Of a stretch of 64,000 bases of DNA, positions 1 through 11,207 are shown piece by piece. The number at the start of each line of letters is the position of its first letter. Position 1 is the first letter of the stretch. Location of the stretch: positions 14,308,879 through 14,372,878 of the forward strand of contig CM032808.1 of the NCBI GenBank assembly GCA_019155185.1. The letters run 5' to 3'. The DNA is from Beaufortia kweichowensis. Taxonomy: Eukaryota > Chordata > Actinopteri > Cypriniformes > Gastromyzontidae. Position numbers and translations under genes: made by a program. A model generated the notes under the pieces. That model searched no databases and was not told the DNA's origin. It saw nothing but the letters and a program-made list of their open reading frames with translations.

Positions 1-3000
1 ACCCTTAAAGACCTCATGGTAATTTACTACATTATGCATTAGCCTAAAAACAGTCTTATGACAACAATTTCTTGTGAACAACTGACCTGCCTATCTGTCT
101 GTCATAAGCAATGGCCAACATATTTTTTAGCTTTAAAGCCTATTTTCATGGTAAACTTGGGAGTAGTACAACTTCAAGAAAGCAATAATACCTATAAGAC
201 CTCTATAAACAAATAAAAATAAATAAAATAGCATCAGACAACTTAGCAACCACCAATTCAACACGCATACCCATAACACAAATGACAAACAAAATGCTGC
301 AACAGAAATGTCCACAAAACACAAAATGTAATAATCAAACATACAGAAAACGTTAATTATTTGCAAACAAACTAAAACAAACATGTTGGTTTGTTCATTT
401 TAGCTGACTAATCGTCCTGGCAGCTCTATATCATCCACTACTAAAGATGAGAGCTGCTGGGCAAAATCTCAGAAACTCTTGTGGGAGGAAACGCTTTACA
501 AAAGTACATTCCAAGACCTTGGAGAAGGGTCAGAGAACGGATTAAAATTAATGACCCAATCAAAAGAATTAATTACAAAGTAACTGTTTGTTGTCCTTCA
601 AGAAGGGTCTGTTCCTTCAGGCCAGAGCTAAAAGTCTGATTTATAGACAACATAAAAGACTTTGTCATTAAACACTATTCAAATTAAGTCACTTCTTTCA
701 GTGCGAGTGAAATTTCCCACAGCTTTTCACGGCCGTTTAAAGAAATGCTGATCTTATAAATATGTAGAGTAATGCAACATTTACTCGCTCCTGGAAATCT
801 GTCTAGGAACTGCTGGAAAAAGCAGGTCAAACTTGTCTGGAATCTTGCCATGACCTCTAACCTAGACTACACTCCAGGATGCCAGCTCTGGGAAAACAGG
901 CTTGCTGGATTTTACTGGGTTTACCAAAGACGAGGAAGAAAATCACAGAGCTTATTTTAGATGATACATGTCCACTCAAGGCTACAAGACCCTAAATGAT
1001 AACTGACGTAGACCAAACAATAACCACACGCCACATAGAGATAATGTTGTATCATGCTGGTTGACCATGACAAATAAATATAAAGGAGGAGAATAAAAAC
1101 TAAAAGCGTCAGGTTTAGCTATTGTAAGACACAAACAAAAAGTTAAACAGATATGTTAGCTACTACTAACTCAAGGTTTAATGTTGTAAACTGTGATTAT
1201 GTTTCATACCACCTTGTATGCCACTTCTAAATGATGTAATTTACAATAATGATGACAAATTTCAAAATGATGACATGAGAAATCTTAGTTTAGACGAGAT
1301 AAATGTGTTCAATGGGTTTTCAGTTAACAGAAAGAAGAAAACCAGCTTTACCAGCTAAACATATGCAGGAAACAGTTTCTTTCACACATGACATAAAGGC
1401 AAGTATTATTAGATAAACTGTATATAGCACATATGCCATTACAGAAAACCGCACAGAACAGGTGATAGGTTAATAACAGTGTTGTGTATACCCACACACC
1501 TATAAACTAGAGAAAACAAAATAATGATGACCTATAGAGACAAAATCTATACATAAACAATTCAAGATTTATGGTCTATTGTTGGTAGAATGAAGAATGT
1601 GGCACTTACAATGTTTGTCAACAGTGAAACTATTAATAAACAAGACCAGACGTTTCTGTAATTTTCATACAGTAGTCCACAGTAAAGAGGAAAATACACT
1701 TCTTAACTTGAATTTCCCAAATAATAACAAGTGCCTAGTTTATAAAGGTTTCCACATCTGCATCAACAATATTAGCAATATTAGCAATATAAGTGAATGT
1801 TCCTCAGCATACAAACACATTACTAAGGCCTTCGCCAATTTGGTTAAAAGAAAATTTTAGTAGCTACTGCTGGAAAGACTTTCTAGAGGTTTATAATCAA
1901 TGGTTTAAAAGTAACTCCATAATTACAATCCATTTACATCACATAAAAAAAAATCAAAGCATGCTCTAATGAAAGTGCAATTACAGGTCATCAAAAGTTC
2001 CCATTGAGTTCAAAAAGGAAGTCTTGAACTATGTTTCACCTCCCAGTATACGGTTTTGATCTCACGACTCTAAAGATAGCAAATCGAGTAAAGCGGTTGC
2101 TCAGGCATACATATCAAACAAACATGATCATCATTTACAGGACCCTGAATAGTGTGCTTCTACTGTAACTCAAAACAGACGACACCAACCGTACGGTTAA
2201 ATATTTCATGGAAGTGTTTTGTAAAACTGACTGCATGTATCAGAAGTGCCTTAAACCATCACCTCATCTTATGATGTCAACACCAAACTGCCAAAGCATG
2301 TTAACCGACATCTAACATATACCCTGCAGCCATCTAACAGAGTTGTGCCACAAACATCCACCAAGATCATATCATACACACCACATATGACAAGCCAAAA
2401 CAAAAACAAAGTCTGGTTTCCAAGTGTTTAACCAATAATCACTGGGGCTTGTTTGAAAACACAGCCAGAGGTGATACAACCAGCATGGAAATAATTATTT
2501 GTGAAAAAGCAACGACCCTCTTAAAATGTATTATAGTTTCATATTAAGTGGATGACAATGATTGGTAATACATACAGTTTTACTGTGGAATTTACGCTGA
2601 AAGAGATTCATGAGACTCATGTGTCAAAGTGCAGTCTGAACATAAAATCTAACATTTCCAAAACAGCCTTTACCAGCGTTTTCAATGGCTTCCAGCAGTG
2701 TAAACATTCATCCAGACTGTAATTCTGTGACATGAATCTTTTGCTTTCCTCATTTAGAAAGCAAATTGCAGTGAAGTATTAAATTTTAAAACAATGAATG
2801 ATTTCAACAAAAAGTTTCTATCTTTCACCACAGCAGCCTGAACCAGAAAACATTTGCCACTCTTCGTATAAGAGAGTAAAAGAGACACTTGACACACTTC
2901 TGTTATTGATGCTGGTGGTCCCTGGAGCATCAGGAGTCTGTATACATACAGCAGCTGCATCTCATAGAGACCCCCAGCTCAAATTCACTATACCAAGACC

Positions 3001-3128
3001 TTTAAACCAATTTATATGCAGTGGTGGGTCTTTAAATTGGAATGCGGGAACGCATTCACACATGCATGTACTCTTGTAAAAATTGCACTTGGATCCATTT
3101 TTAGCAGGCCAAATATTTGAGCTTTAGG

Positions 3129-3609
3129 TACATGACCAGTCAAAAGTTTGGAAACACTCACTGATTATTCAGATTTTTTCCACATTTTAGAATAGTAGTA
3201 AACTCATCAAAACCATGACATAACAAATGTGACTGTGGAAATATGGTGTGACTAAAAGCATCCAAAATGAATGAACACTGTTATTCGATCATCTTCAAAA
3301 AGTCACCCTTGGTCTAAAATTTGCAAAATGACATTTTATCATCCAGATTTTTGAGGTTTTAACCCGAGAAGAAATTTCTCTCTATGCTGGACTCTTATTG
3401 GCTGCTTTTTATTTATTACTTGGTGCAAGTAAACCATTTCAAAAAACACTTTCTAATGAAAGAAATTAATATATTGACACTTTATATTTTTTATAATATA
3501 TTATATTTTTGTCTACTAACGTAATTTCAAACAAGAAAAAGTATACACCTTTTTAAGATCATAAGAAACATTTTTGTCATTTGTGTCTAAACTTTTGACT
3601 GGTATTGTA
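3129..3609. mobile_element. Tc1/mariner-like MITE, about 480 bp
   Basis: The left end reads TACATGACCAGTCAAAAGTT and the right end AACTTTTGACTGGTATTGTA. These are imperfect inverted repeats of about 20 bp bounded by TA. The interior has no transposase ORF, so the element is non-autonomous. The terminal CAGTCAAAAGTTTGGA motif is widespread in fish Tc1/mariner derivatives. A related element with diverged ends lies at 54630-55021. It is inserted in intron 1 of epc1. Confidence 0.6.
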
Positions 3610-3625
3610 TAAACATTCAACAAAA

Positions 3626-3665
3626 ACACACACACACACACACATATACATATATATACATATAC

Positions 3666-3745
<80 letters not shown>
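3626..3745. repeat. Compound (CA)n/(TA)n microsatellite
   Basis: A run of CA dinucleotides passes into about 100 bp of almost pure TA with a few CATA interruptions. The Ile/Tyr repeat ORF read from it on the minus strand is an artefact of the microsatellite. Confidence 0.95.
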
Positions 3746-4029
3746 TTAACTTCTTAAGCCTGGGAAATGATCTATTTAAGATTTCCAAGTTATCTCAGGT
3801 TTCCTGAAAGCTACTGCAACAAAACCCACCAACAAATAAGAAAATAAAGGACATCAAATGAGGATTTGACAGAAAACTCGCTCTTAGAATACACAGCAAA
3901 GAAAATGTACTATTCACTATTACATATAACTATAAGTTTTCTTGACTTTAGCAAATTGTAAAATTTCCTGATATATTTCCAGGTTTTGACAGCAGGAGGA
4001 CCGGCTGTCATTCTCTCCCTCTGGCGGCC

Positions 4030-4760
4030 GCTCGGTGCCAGTGCAGGCGCGCGGAGGAAAAAATCCAACAAAATGTCGGTCCCTCCGCGGTCACGTGACT
4101 CCTTTTGTGTTTTGCTGCACGGCTGGCGCCCGGACAGCTCGACACAACCCGACTTTTACACCCCAAATACCCAGAAAATACATCCGATATTGCATACAGG
4201 GCGTTAAATTCGACGCACGCTGCAAAACGGCTCCAAAACACCGTGTGAAACGTCACCCTCACGGGCGGCCATTTTGTTGCATCCAAACCTACGCAGCCTG
4301 ACAGAAAAGAAACATTTTTATATTGCGTTTGCATGGTTAAAACCGTACCGATTCCTCGTCTTTCTCCATGCCGGTGGGCATCTGCGGCACGGCGCGGTTG
4401 ATGGACGCATACTCGTGCAGGTCGGGCAGATCCTCGCAGCGGTAGACGGGCAGCGGTTTGAGCGCGTCCAGCGCCCGCGCCCTGAACGACAGTTTACTCA
4501 TTTTACTGTATAAATCTATCCGATCCCCTCACAATCACCCATAAAACCGCCACAGATCTCATGGAGGAGGATGGGTGGAGGTAAAGGATGTGGAAAAATG
4601 ATGGTGTAGTAGAGATCCGGCGAGGAAAAGCGGAGGCGGGTGTGTGTGTTTTTCTCGCTCGCGCGCTGCCTCAGTGCGCCATTCGCAACATGGCGGACAT
4701 TAAAAACTCTTCAGCTCTCTCGATCGCTTCCCTCCTCCCTTACTCACACACTCACGTGAA
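4030..4760 (-). promoter_or_regulatory. epc1: CpG-island promoter and 5' UTR of epc1
   Basis: The base composition changes sharply here. CpG is dense from about 4030 to 4760, while flanking DNA is AT-rich and CpG-poor. The island surrounds the epc1 start codon (4501), so the 5' UTR and transcription start should lie at about 4502-4750, read leftward. Visible elements are a CACGTG E-box near 4092, a CGGCCATTTTG motif near 4265 and a CAACATGGCGGAC motif near 4687; the last two resemble YY1 sites. There is no TATA box, as expected for a housekeeping chromatin gene. The sites are motif matches only. Confidence 0.7.
4349..4501 (-). CDS. epc1: Enhancer of polycomb homolog 1, first coding exon (N-terminal 51 residues)
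   Basis: The exon has 51 complete codons from ATG (4501) to TCG (4349), followed by a GTACGG donor; phase 0. The peptide starts MSKLSFRARALDALKPLPVY and continues RCEDLPDLHEYASINRAVPQ and MPTGMEKDEES. This is the highly conserved start of the EPC-A domain. The RCEDLPDLHEY segment points to EPC1; EPC2 has a different sequence there (RGKDMPDL). EPC1 is a scaffold of the NuA4/TIP60 histone acetyltransferase complex. Its N-terminal region joins KAT5/TIP60 and ING3 into the piccolo module that acetylates nucleosomal H4 and H2A. It acts in the nucleus. The remaining exons lie outside the window. Whether this is the a or b fish paralogue cannot be told from one exon. Confidence 0.9.
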
Positions 4761-4844
4761 CGCGCACCGCTGCTTTTCCCGCACGGCTCTGGGTGCATGA
4801 ACGCGCTCACACATGCATGTACTCTACATGCAAAACGCTCCCGT

Positions 4845-4846
<2 letters not shown>

Positions 4847-4875
<29 letters not shown>
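4847..4875. repeat. (CA)n microsatellite
   Basis: Fourteen or so uninterrupted CA units just upstream of the epc1 CpG island. Confidence 0.9.
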
Positions 4876-4877
<2 letters not shown>

Positions 4878-5983
4878 AGCCCCCTTACAAACACAGCAAA
4901 AATATACCAACATTACACTAATACATCTATTATTACCATCATAAAACTGTGGCCACCACTGTCAATTAAAAAAATGGATAAAAAATATAGTAATATAACA
5001 CTAATTTCTATCAGTGATAATAGACTTTTTACGTTTTTTTACATATTGTGTGTATTTATTCATTTTCTATGTTTTATTTTCTGCACAAAATTGATTCTGC
5101 TATTTCTTATGCATCTACTGATTGTGCTAAAAAGTATTTTCTGTAAACGTATTGCTGTTCGGCAACAATGTAAAATTAAGAAAGAACTATAGTAAAAAAG
5201 TAAATTTAACAACAATAAACAGTCTTTTATTTATTTCTATCAGTAACTGCATAGCATCTTGATAAATAAGCTTAGGCTAATGCATTGATGTGACCAAGGG
5301 ATCAATAATAATATTTCACTGTGCAATACTGAGAAAAATACCATCTGCCATGCTCATTATTTAATCTGTCAAATGAGTTTATAAAAATCCTCTTTGATAT
5401 CTTAATACAAATGAATTGTACATGTATTAGATTGTACACATAGCTAGAAAGTTGATAATTTACCACTGGACTATTATACAACTCTGACTTAAATAATTAT
5501 GATAAATGTGTTGTATGTTAACCTCACACTAATAATTAATACAACTACTTCGGCATGTTGACAATTATTCTGTTACTTCTTTAGGACTCTTGTGTTAGTA
5601 TACAGCGCCATCTGCTGGTAAAATCAAGATAAACACAAATGTAGTTCATCTAACTACACTAAACTGTAATATGTTGTATTATATTAGTAATATAATTACT
5701 ATAATTACTATTACTAATATGGTATCAGGTTGTAATACCATGGTTCTTAATTATTACAATATTAATATAGGCTACCATGAAACAAGATAAAGCAAAAAAA
5801 GTAAAACGATTGCTGGCACTGTCCTAAAACAGCCCATGGTATAAAACTCATGACACCATTAACCTCCAGATTTTAAGTACAAAGTGAACCAGCATTCTCC
5901 ATAACTCTCCATTCTCTTCTCCCACATTACTAGCAAATCAATGTCTTTATAAATACTCCGAGATAAAACCATATAAAAAAGCT
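4876..5983. other. Intergenic AT-rich stretch between epc1 promoter and the 105-aa gene
   Basis: This is very AT-rich sequence with TTTATT boxes near 5225-5238. Read leftward, these are possible AATAAA poly(A) signals for the small gene ending at 5984. There is also a CTCF-like motif at 5603-5618. No coding exon was seen. The ORF of about 130 codons at 4797-5192 on the plus strand is low-complexity and unconvincing. Confidence 0.5.
5603..5618 (-). promoter_or_regulatory. CTCF-like motif
   Basis: On the minus strand the sequence reads CCAGCAGATGGCGCTG, which fits the CCANNAGRKGGCRS core of vertebrate CTCF sites. Similar matches occur at 11235 (plus) and 15351 (minus), with a weaker one near 10000. 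This is a motif match only. Confidence 0.4.
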
Positions 5984-6059
5984 TTACAAACCTTCTTTAA
6001 ATGATGTTCCAGACAAGGGCAGACACAGTCTGTAAGTAAATCCGAAACACCCACTCCAC
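5984..6059 (-). CDS. Unrecognised small protein, predicted exon 2 (C-terminal 24 residues and stop)
   Basis: A good acceptor (TTTTGTTTTTAG, ending at 6060) precedes an open segment. The segment supplies the G that completes the split Gly codon of exon 1, and then reads WSGCFGFTYRLCLPLSGTSF, KEGL and a TAA stop at 5986-5984. Joined to 8451-8210 this gives 105 residues. There is an alternative: the exon may instead end at 5991 with the donor GTTTGT and continue into further exons. An internal exon in another frame (GVGVSDLLTDCVCPCLEHHL) would also be open, but exon 1 supplies the wrong phase for it. Confidence 0.4.
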
Positions 6060-8209
6060 CTAAAAACAAAAGCAAAGGTTAATATTTGTGGAAATAAAAC
6101 ATCTTGATGTTAATATATATGGTTAAGGTAGATCTCATGGTGTAATGATCATACATGGTGGCTTACAGAAAACATCCACATGGTGGTGTTATGCCATTTT
6201 GAGATGATTAGAACTTGTCAATCAGAGATCTGATTAAGCAACTAACTTTGAAAGGTTATCTCAGTTCATAAAATAGGTTCTATGAAATAAGTAAAACAAA
6301 ATTAAAGCCCAACAATATTCTTTATTATTGCATTTTTTTGTCATTGTAACGTTTAGCTCATGTGGAGTCATGCTACAGTCATAAATTTCAGTATTTATAT
6401 TTTTACATTTAACAGATGCTTTTTGAAAGAAGCTTACAAAAATGTATCAAAGCGATTTATCTTAGGGAGAGAATAATATGAGAAATGCTTCACAGTGTCA
6501 CAGTAAATCTTTGTACACCCACAATCATCTGCCTGTTGAACTTATAAAACTAATTATAAACAAAGTGCTTTTAAACAGAAAGAGGACATGAAAAAGTGAT
6601 GCAGTTTAAAAATCAGATCACCTGAAAGATCAGTCTAACAGCAGTCTTACCCTGACCTTTAGTTTAGAAAGATGTTAAATGGTTACATAATATGTTTGTT
6701 TATTACTTGTTCCTACTATCCACTTTAAATGTCAGTAGCTAGAAATTATTTTAGGTTTTCGGTTTTTCTCTTACTGACACTTGCAAAGAAACAGTATTGT
6801 CTGTGGTCTATGATAATGGCACTTTGACCTTGAGCAAGTTACCCCCTTGCGAGGGCTGGTCAATGGAATTAATAAATATGATTAATTATTATATTTATTT
6901 TATAATAATTTGAAAGGCACTTCTACTACCGGTCAGATAGTATAAAACACTGTCACAACTATTTAAAGGAATTTGTAATAATAAAAAAACAGTTTAGTGA
7001 ATTAAATGTTAAATTACAAAATAATAAAAATTGCAAAAGGGAAACATTTACACTAGTGTACTTTTGGATATGAGTGACACACTGTATCTAATACATTAAA
7101 TGTATTCCTTTGTAACACATGTATCAATTATATAATGTATCTGTGTTTTAGGGAGACATGCCGTGTCAGGCCCCGCCCATCTGATATTGTTACTGTGCCT
7201 GCCGAAATGAGATCATGTATCTGGACTGAGAGGTCACCCACGTTCCATGTATTCAAAAGGGGACATGATCACACATGATAACACACAGATGTACAGTGTT
7301 TGGTTAGTAAAGGCACCAGTGTGTCCAGCCCTATGTGCTTTTTATAATAAACCTCATAATTATTGGATGACTCGACAGGGAAGGCGGAAAGATCAGATTC
7401 ATGGCGCCTCAACTATCCAAATTCAGAGTATTTCAGCTCCATTAACCCACGACGATCTTTCAAACAACGATCATATTAATGAATATCTACAAAACAAGCT
7501 GATAAGAAACGCGTTTTGTACAACTCTCTCGAGAAGAAAGACGAAAAGACTGTTCTTATTAAAAACTGAGGAAGTGAACGCGCATCCAAACACGTCCGCA
7601 ATGAATATAGACGAAAAACATACAACAAACATTAAATATATATATTTTACACATACGTCGACAAAACGACTTTAAAGGACTGACAACGTCAATAAAAACG
7701 TAGTTTCTTTCTTTTTTTTTAAACGACAGAAATAAGCACCGAAAGACTATCATAAATCCATACGGACAGATATAATATAATGTTTGAATTGTCTGTATTC
7801 AAACAGTGTAAAAAGTACAACCAATGTGTTAAACCCCAGAGGTCCCAACAGGGAAAAAACTGGCATCAACACAAGAACAACCCTTTAAAATAAGTTCATA
7901 TTTAAAAACAGATTAAAGCTATACGAGTACATAAATAAAATCCAACTGGTGTCATGTGCTGGGTTTAATCCAATATTAAAGCTTCTTCTGCTTATTATAT
8001 AGATTTGTTTTAAAGATCAAGCAGAAAAGCCAGAAGCGACACAACAGGCCACCGTTAGATCTCATTTTATCCTGCCAGATTATTACCATCTCAATAGCTC
8101 ATGACCAAACCATGAACAATATAATCTGCCATCTGTATTCTCATAATGCTTCGATTAAATAATACAAAAAGTTGTTCATAAAAGCATTCTGGTTAAAAAA
8201 GTAACTTAC
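6060..8209 (-). other. Predicted intron of the 105-aa gene
   Basis: The intron is bounded by a GTAAGT donor (8209-8204) and the acceptor at 6060. It contains a decayed SINE-tail fragment at about 6404-6440. It also contains a plus-strand ORF of 142 codons at 7247-7675, which has no recognisable domain and an AT-rich, unbiased composition, so I do not annotate it as a gene. Nothing else is supportable. Confidence 0.4.
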
Positions 8210-8451
8210 CCGTTTAACCACCAGGGTGGATGGTGACAATTAATGTTAAACATGTCAAGACGAGATTCCCATATGGGATTGTAGAGTTCAGGTGGAAAAA
8301 GATCGACATCAAACGTATGTCCAACTCTAAAATCTTCGTTTTTGGCTATGAGATTCGGATTATTACTGCAGCAGAATCGTGGTGGAGTAAATCCGACTTC
8401 ACATACGCGATCATATAATAATCCATGCGTAAATGTCAACAATGGCGCCAT
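8210..8451 (-). CDS. Unrecognised small protein, predicted first coding exon
   Basis: The exon begins at ATG 8451 (MAPLLTFTHGLLYDRVCEVG). It then has 80 complete codons and ends in GG before a strong GTAAGT donor (phase 2). The peptide is rich in Pro, Cys and Trp and looks like real protein, with patches such as VGFTPPRFCCSNNPN, VDLFPPELYNPIWESRL and CHHPPWWLN. I see no signal peptide, membrane segment or catalytic motif, and I do not recognise the family. The dense PxxW/PP style recalls small microtubule-associated ciliary proteins, but that is only an impression. Upstream are a non-AT-rich leader and an inverted CCAAT box. The start is the only ATG before the upstream sequence loses coding character. 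Confidence 0.5.
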
Positions 8452-8700
8452 TGCGCACGGATTGACTGCGCTCTCACTTTAATCAAACTAAACTCTGCAC
8501 TGTTGGCAAAAGTAGCAAGCAGACGTTTGTTTTACGACGAAGTCCAGCTCAACACAGACTCGTAGAAAGCTCTGGTTCGTCCCGCAAAGGGTTAATACAT
8601 TTTGCGTCGTCATTGGTTGGAGAGAGACACCGATCACCTGTGGAGAGCTGCGGGGTTGGTCGAGCACAGAGAGAAGGCCGGCAGAGAGGTGTGCCTTACA
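8452..8700 (-). promoter_or_regulatory. Probable promoter of the 105-aa gene
   Basis: This is a short, moderately CpG-containing stretch upstream of the ATG at 8451, flanked by AT-rich DNA. An inverted CCAAT box (plus-strand ATTGGTTGG near 8611) lies about 160 bp from the ATG. No TATA box is evident. Supported only by composition and position. Confidence 0.35.
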
Positions 8701-9225
8701 GAAGCAAAGTTTAAAAACACAGACCCACAAATAGATAGATGGGTAAATGGTATACATGTTTTTCATTTCATTTTCAGAGTTATTATGACTCATGCACACA
8801 GTCTTACAAGAAGAATGAGTAAACTGCAATATGAGATCATCAAGGACTTATCCCAACATGTAGTCAGGGCTTTTATGACTCTTTACACCCACAACTGACA
8901 GGAAATTATCTGTAAATGACCTCCAATTCAACACTTGTCTGAGTTTAACCACATAGGCGGTACATTTTAATGGTTTAGGTGTGTTATATTTCTGTCATTA
9001 CATTTGAATGTGTCCCAGTCAATGTTTGAGTAATGGCTACTGTATATGACATGTATATGATGTTATTAATGCATTGCTTAAATTGACTTCAAATTGATTT
9101 CACTTTTTTAAGAGGAACCTCTAACATTTGTGTTACAACCCAGATTTGTAACATTCAGGTTATACCATTATACATGTCATTCAAGATATGACTAATACTT
9201 TGTCAGACCAAAGCAAGTTTCCTTG

Positions 9226-9282
9226 GGATGGAACGAGCTTTGCATTGCTAGTGCAATGCTCTCAATCTGAGCTACTGGAACA
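9226..9282 (-). repeat. SINE tRNA-head fragment
   Basis: Read on the minus strand it resembles the tRNA-like head of the SINE at 27675-27837, including a TAGCTCAG-like A-box region followed by AGAGCATTGCACTAGCAA. It is degenerate and lacks the usual tail. Confidence 0.4.
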
Positions 9283-10286
9283 CAAAATTAAAGGCCTCAT
9301 TTGATTAATAGATGTAAATGTTACTTGTTGATTTGTAAAACACAGATGATGTTTAAAACCTTGAATTTGAGACAATAAACAAAGGAAAATATCTAACAGT
9401 CATGTCAATAATGTTTATATGAAATTATAATTTCATATCTATATTTATATCATTTTTGCCCGACGTTGCCCAATATATTTTGTATAGTTTTTCAGTTTGA
9501 GGATATATAAACAAGAAGCAGAACTGTAATGTGCATGTTTGTTCAGACTGCAGTATAAACATAAGCTGTGTCTAAATCTCTCGTATACAGTAAGAGCTTG
9601 TTTCTATATTATGAAACACTCTCCCCGAGGGCTTAATCCTCCCTCCAAACACCCCATCCTTTCTGTGTGTATCCATGGGTTCGATCACTGCCTGTATTTT
9701 TTGTTCTCTCCTCTGCTGTGGTGAGAGAGAATAACTATTTCTCATAGGCTCACTGAGACTAATGACAGATTGTACATCCAAACGCTCAGGATTTTGTAGA
9801 CAATGCATTTAATTGTATACCAATTGTTGAAAAATGTTATTGCAGAAGTGTAATATCTACATCAGTAGAAAATAAAGCTTGGTTATGATTTTAGTTGTGA
9901 TATTCCAGCTGTCATATGAACAACAGTAGACAATACTTGCTGTGATGCGGAACAGTTCAAATCACGTGACTGCAAGAAATGCATCTCCATAAACCATCTA
10001 GTGGTCAAAACATGAACAATTCTGTCATTGTTTATTTGCACTCAATTGCTACCTGACTACAAGATGTCTGAACATTCTCTTTTTTTAACATTATACACAG
10101 AGAGCAAGTCAACAATATTTTCATATAAGAGAAAGACAAAATGTCTTTATTGTCTTCATTTCTGTAATTCTGTAAGTTGATTTGGTAAATGTTTAGGAGC
10201 ACAGTTTACATATACATAGACTTTCAAAGCTGAAAGTCTATGAATGAACAAAAAACCCACAAAACTTCAGGTTTAAGGGGTATAAC

Positions 10287-10484
10287 GGGGATAGTTCACC
10301 CAAAAATGAAAATTATTTCAATATTTAATCTAATAATCTAATAATTTAATGTCATGTTATTCGAAACCTACATGCCTTTCTTCTGCAGAACACAGAATAT
10401 TATTATAAAGAGTCCGATTTGAAATGACATGAGGATCAATAAATAATGACAGGAGTTATATTTTGGGGTGAATTGCTACTTTAA
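10287..10484. mobile_element. MITE of the GATAGTTCACCCAAAAATGA family
   Basis: The left end reads GGGGATAGTTCACCCAAAAA and the right end GGGGTGAATTGCTACTTTAA, an imperfect inverted pair. The interior has the usual TTTCTTCTGCAGAACACA motif and no ORF. A second, longer copy lies at 52666-52971 and a stub at about 59630-59665. I associate this family with cyprinid genomes, where it is very abundant. Confidence 0.65.
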
Positions 10485-11201
10485 CTGTTCACTGGAGGGT
10501 GTAGGAATGCGATATGAACACTAGGAGACACTGTTTCAACCAGGCAAACTCAACCATTTTCTGCTTCAAAACCCTCATAAACCAAAACACAATCGCTGAG
10601 GCTTATCATATGCAAAAGAACATCTGGAGAGCACTTACTGTATGTAAACTAGATTATCATTGTTTCAGCAACATGAAATACAGAGACATTTTACAGCAAT
10701 TGCAATTCTTGAGGCCTATTTATATTAGAAAATTGATGTTTAGAGTTAAATAAATAAAAATGATGAAATGAATTTCAGAGATCTAAAGATAGAGATTCAC
10801 CTCTCAGAGACGCTTTACATCTTCATGATCTTTGAGAGCTGTCAGACTTGCAGAAGTTTCAATGGCCTGGATCACTTTTAGCACTTTCAGATCTTTACAC
10901 AATGTGAACAGTGTGTACCGTGTATATTTAGTACATACTGTCTGCAGTATATACGAAGCCATGTAATATATTTACCTGTATTAGAAAAAGGAAAACACAT
11001 GCTTACAAGATGATGTGATGGATAAATAAAATGGAAAAAATTCTTGAGTTCAGAATGATGAAAACGGAAAAAATTCTTATGAAAATGTGCATGAAATGTG
11101 TCCAATGATGTCCAATATTTAATCACAATGCTGAATTATGGCTGAATATGAGCATAATGAGACAACACTTCAGACTTCCAGCTATTTAGTAAACAAAGTC
11201 T

Positions 11202-11207
11202 TTTATT
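11202..11207 (-). terminator. Candidate poly(A) signal of the PSKH-like kinase gene
   Basis: AATAAA on the minus strand, about 1.4 kb downstream of the kinase stop codon at 12588. The region between has no competing gene. Other AT-rich variants exist closer to the stop, so the true cleavage site is uncertain. Confidence 0.3.

Larger units (their letters stand above)
1..4348 (-). other. epc1: epc1 intron 1 (partial, runs off left edge)
   Basis: This is the stretch downstream, in the minus-strand sense, of the epc1 first coding exon. That exon ends in a GTACGG donor at 4348-4343. I looked on the minus strand for the next conserved epc1 segment (the EHHLQRAISAQQ region) and did not see it, so intron 1 appears to exceed 4.3 kb. 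The stretch is AT-rich and holds a Tc1/mariner-like MITE, a CA/TA microsatellite and a few meaningless short ORFs. From 1 to about 3100 I see nothing else that I can support. Confidence 0.6.
8701..11200. other. Intergenic stretch with repeat fragments
   Basis: No coding exon was recognised. It contains a SINE-head fragment (9226-9282), a cyprinid-type MITE (10287-10484) and a weak CTCF-like match (CCACTAGATGGTTT on the minus strand near 10000). Short ORFs here are AT-rich and show no family signature. Confidence 0.5.

Noticed and set aside
3516..3788. Ile/Tyr-repeat ORF on the minus strand
   Set aside because: Produced by the TA microsatellite.
4008..4334. Overlapping ORFs in the epc1 CpG island
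   Set aside because: Stop-poor because of high GC; no family signature, and they lie in intron or promoter sequence.
7247..7675. Plus-strand ORF of 142 codons
   Set aside because: No recognisable domain, AT-rich unbiased composition, no promoter or splice context. It lies in the predicted intron of the opposite-strand gene.
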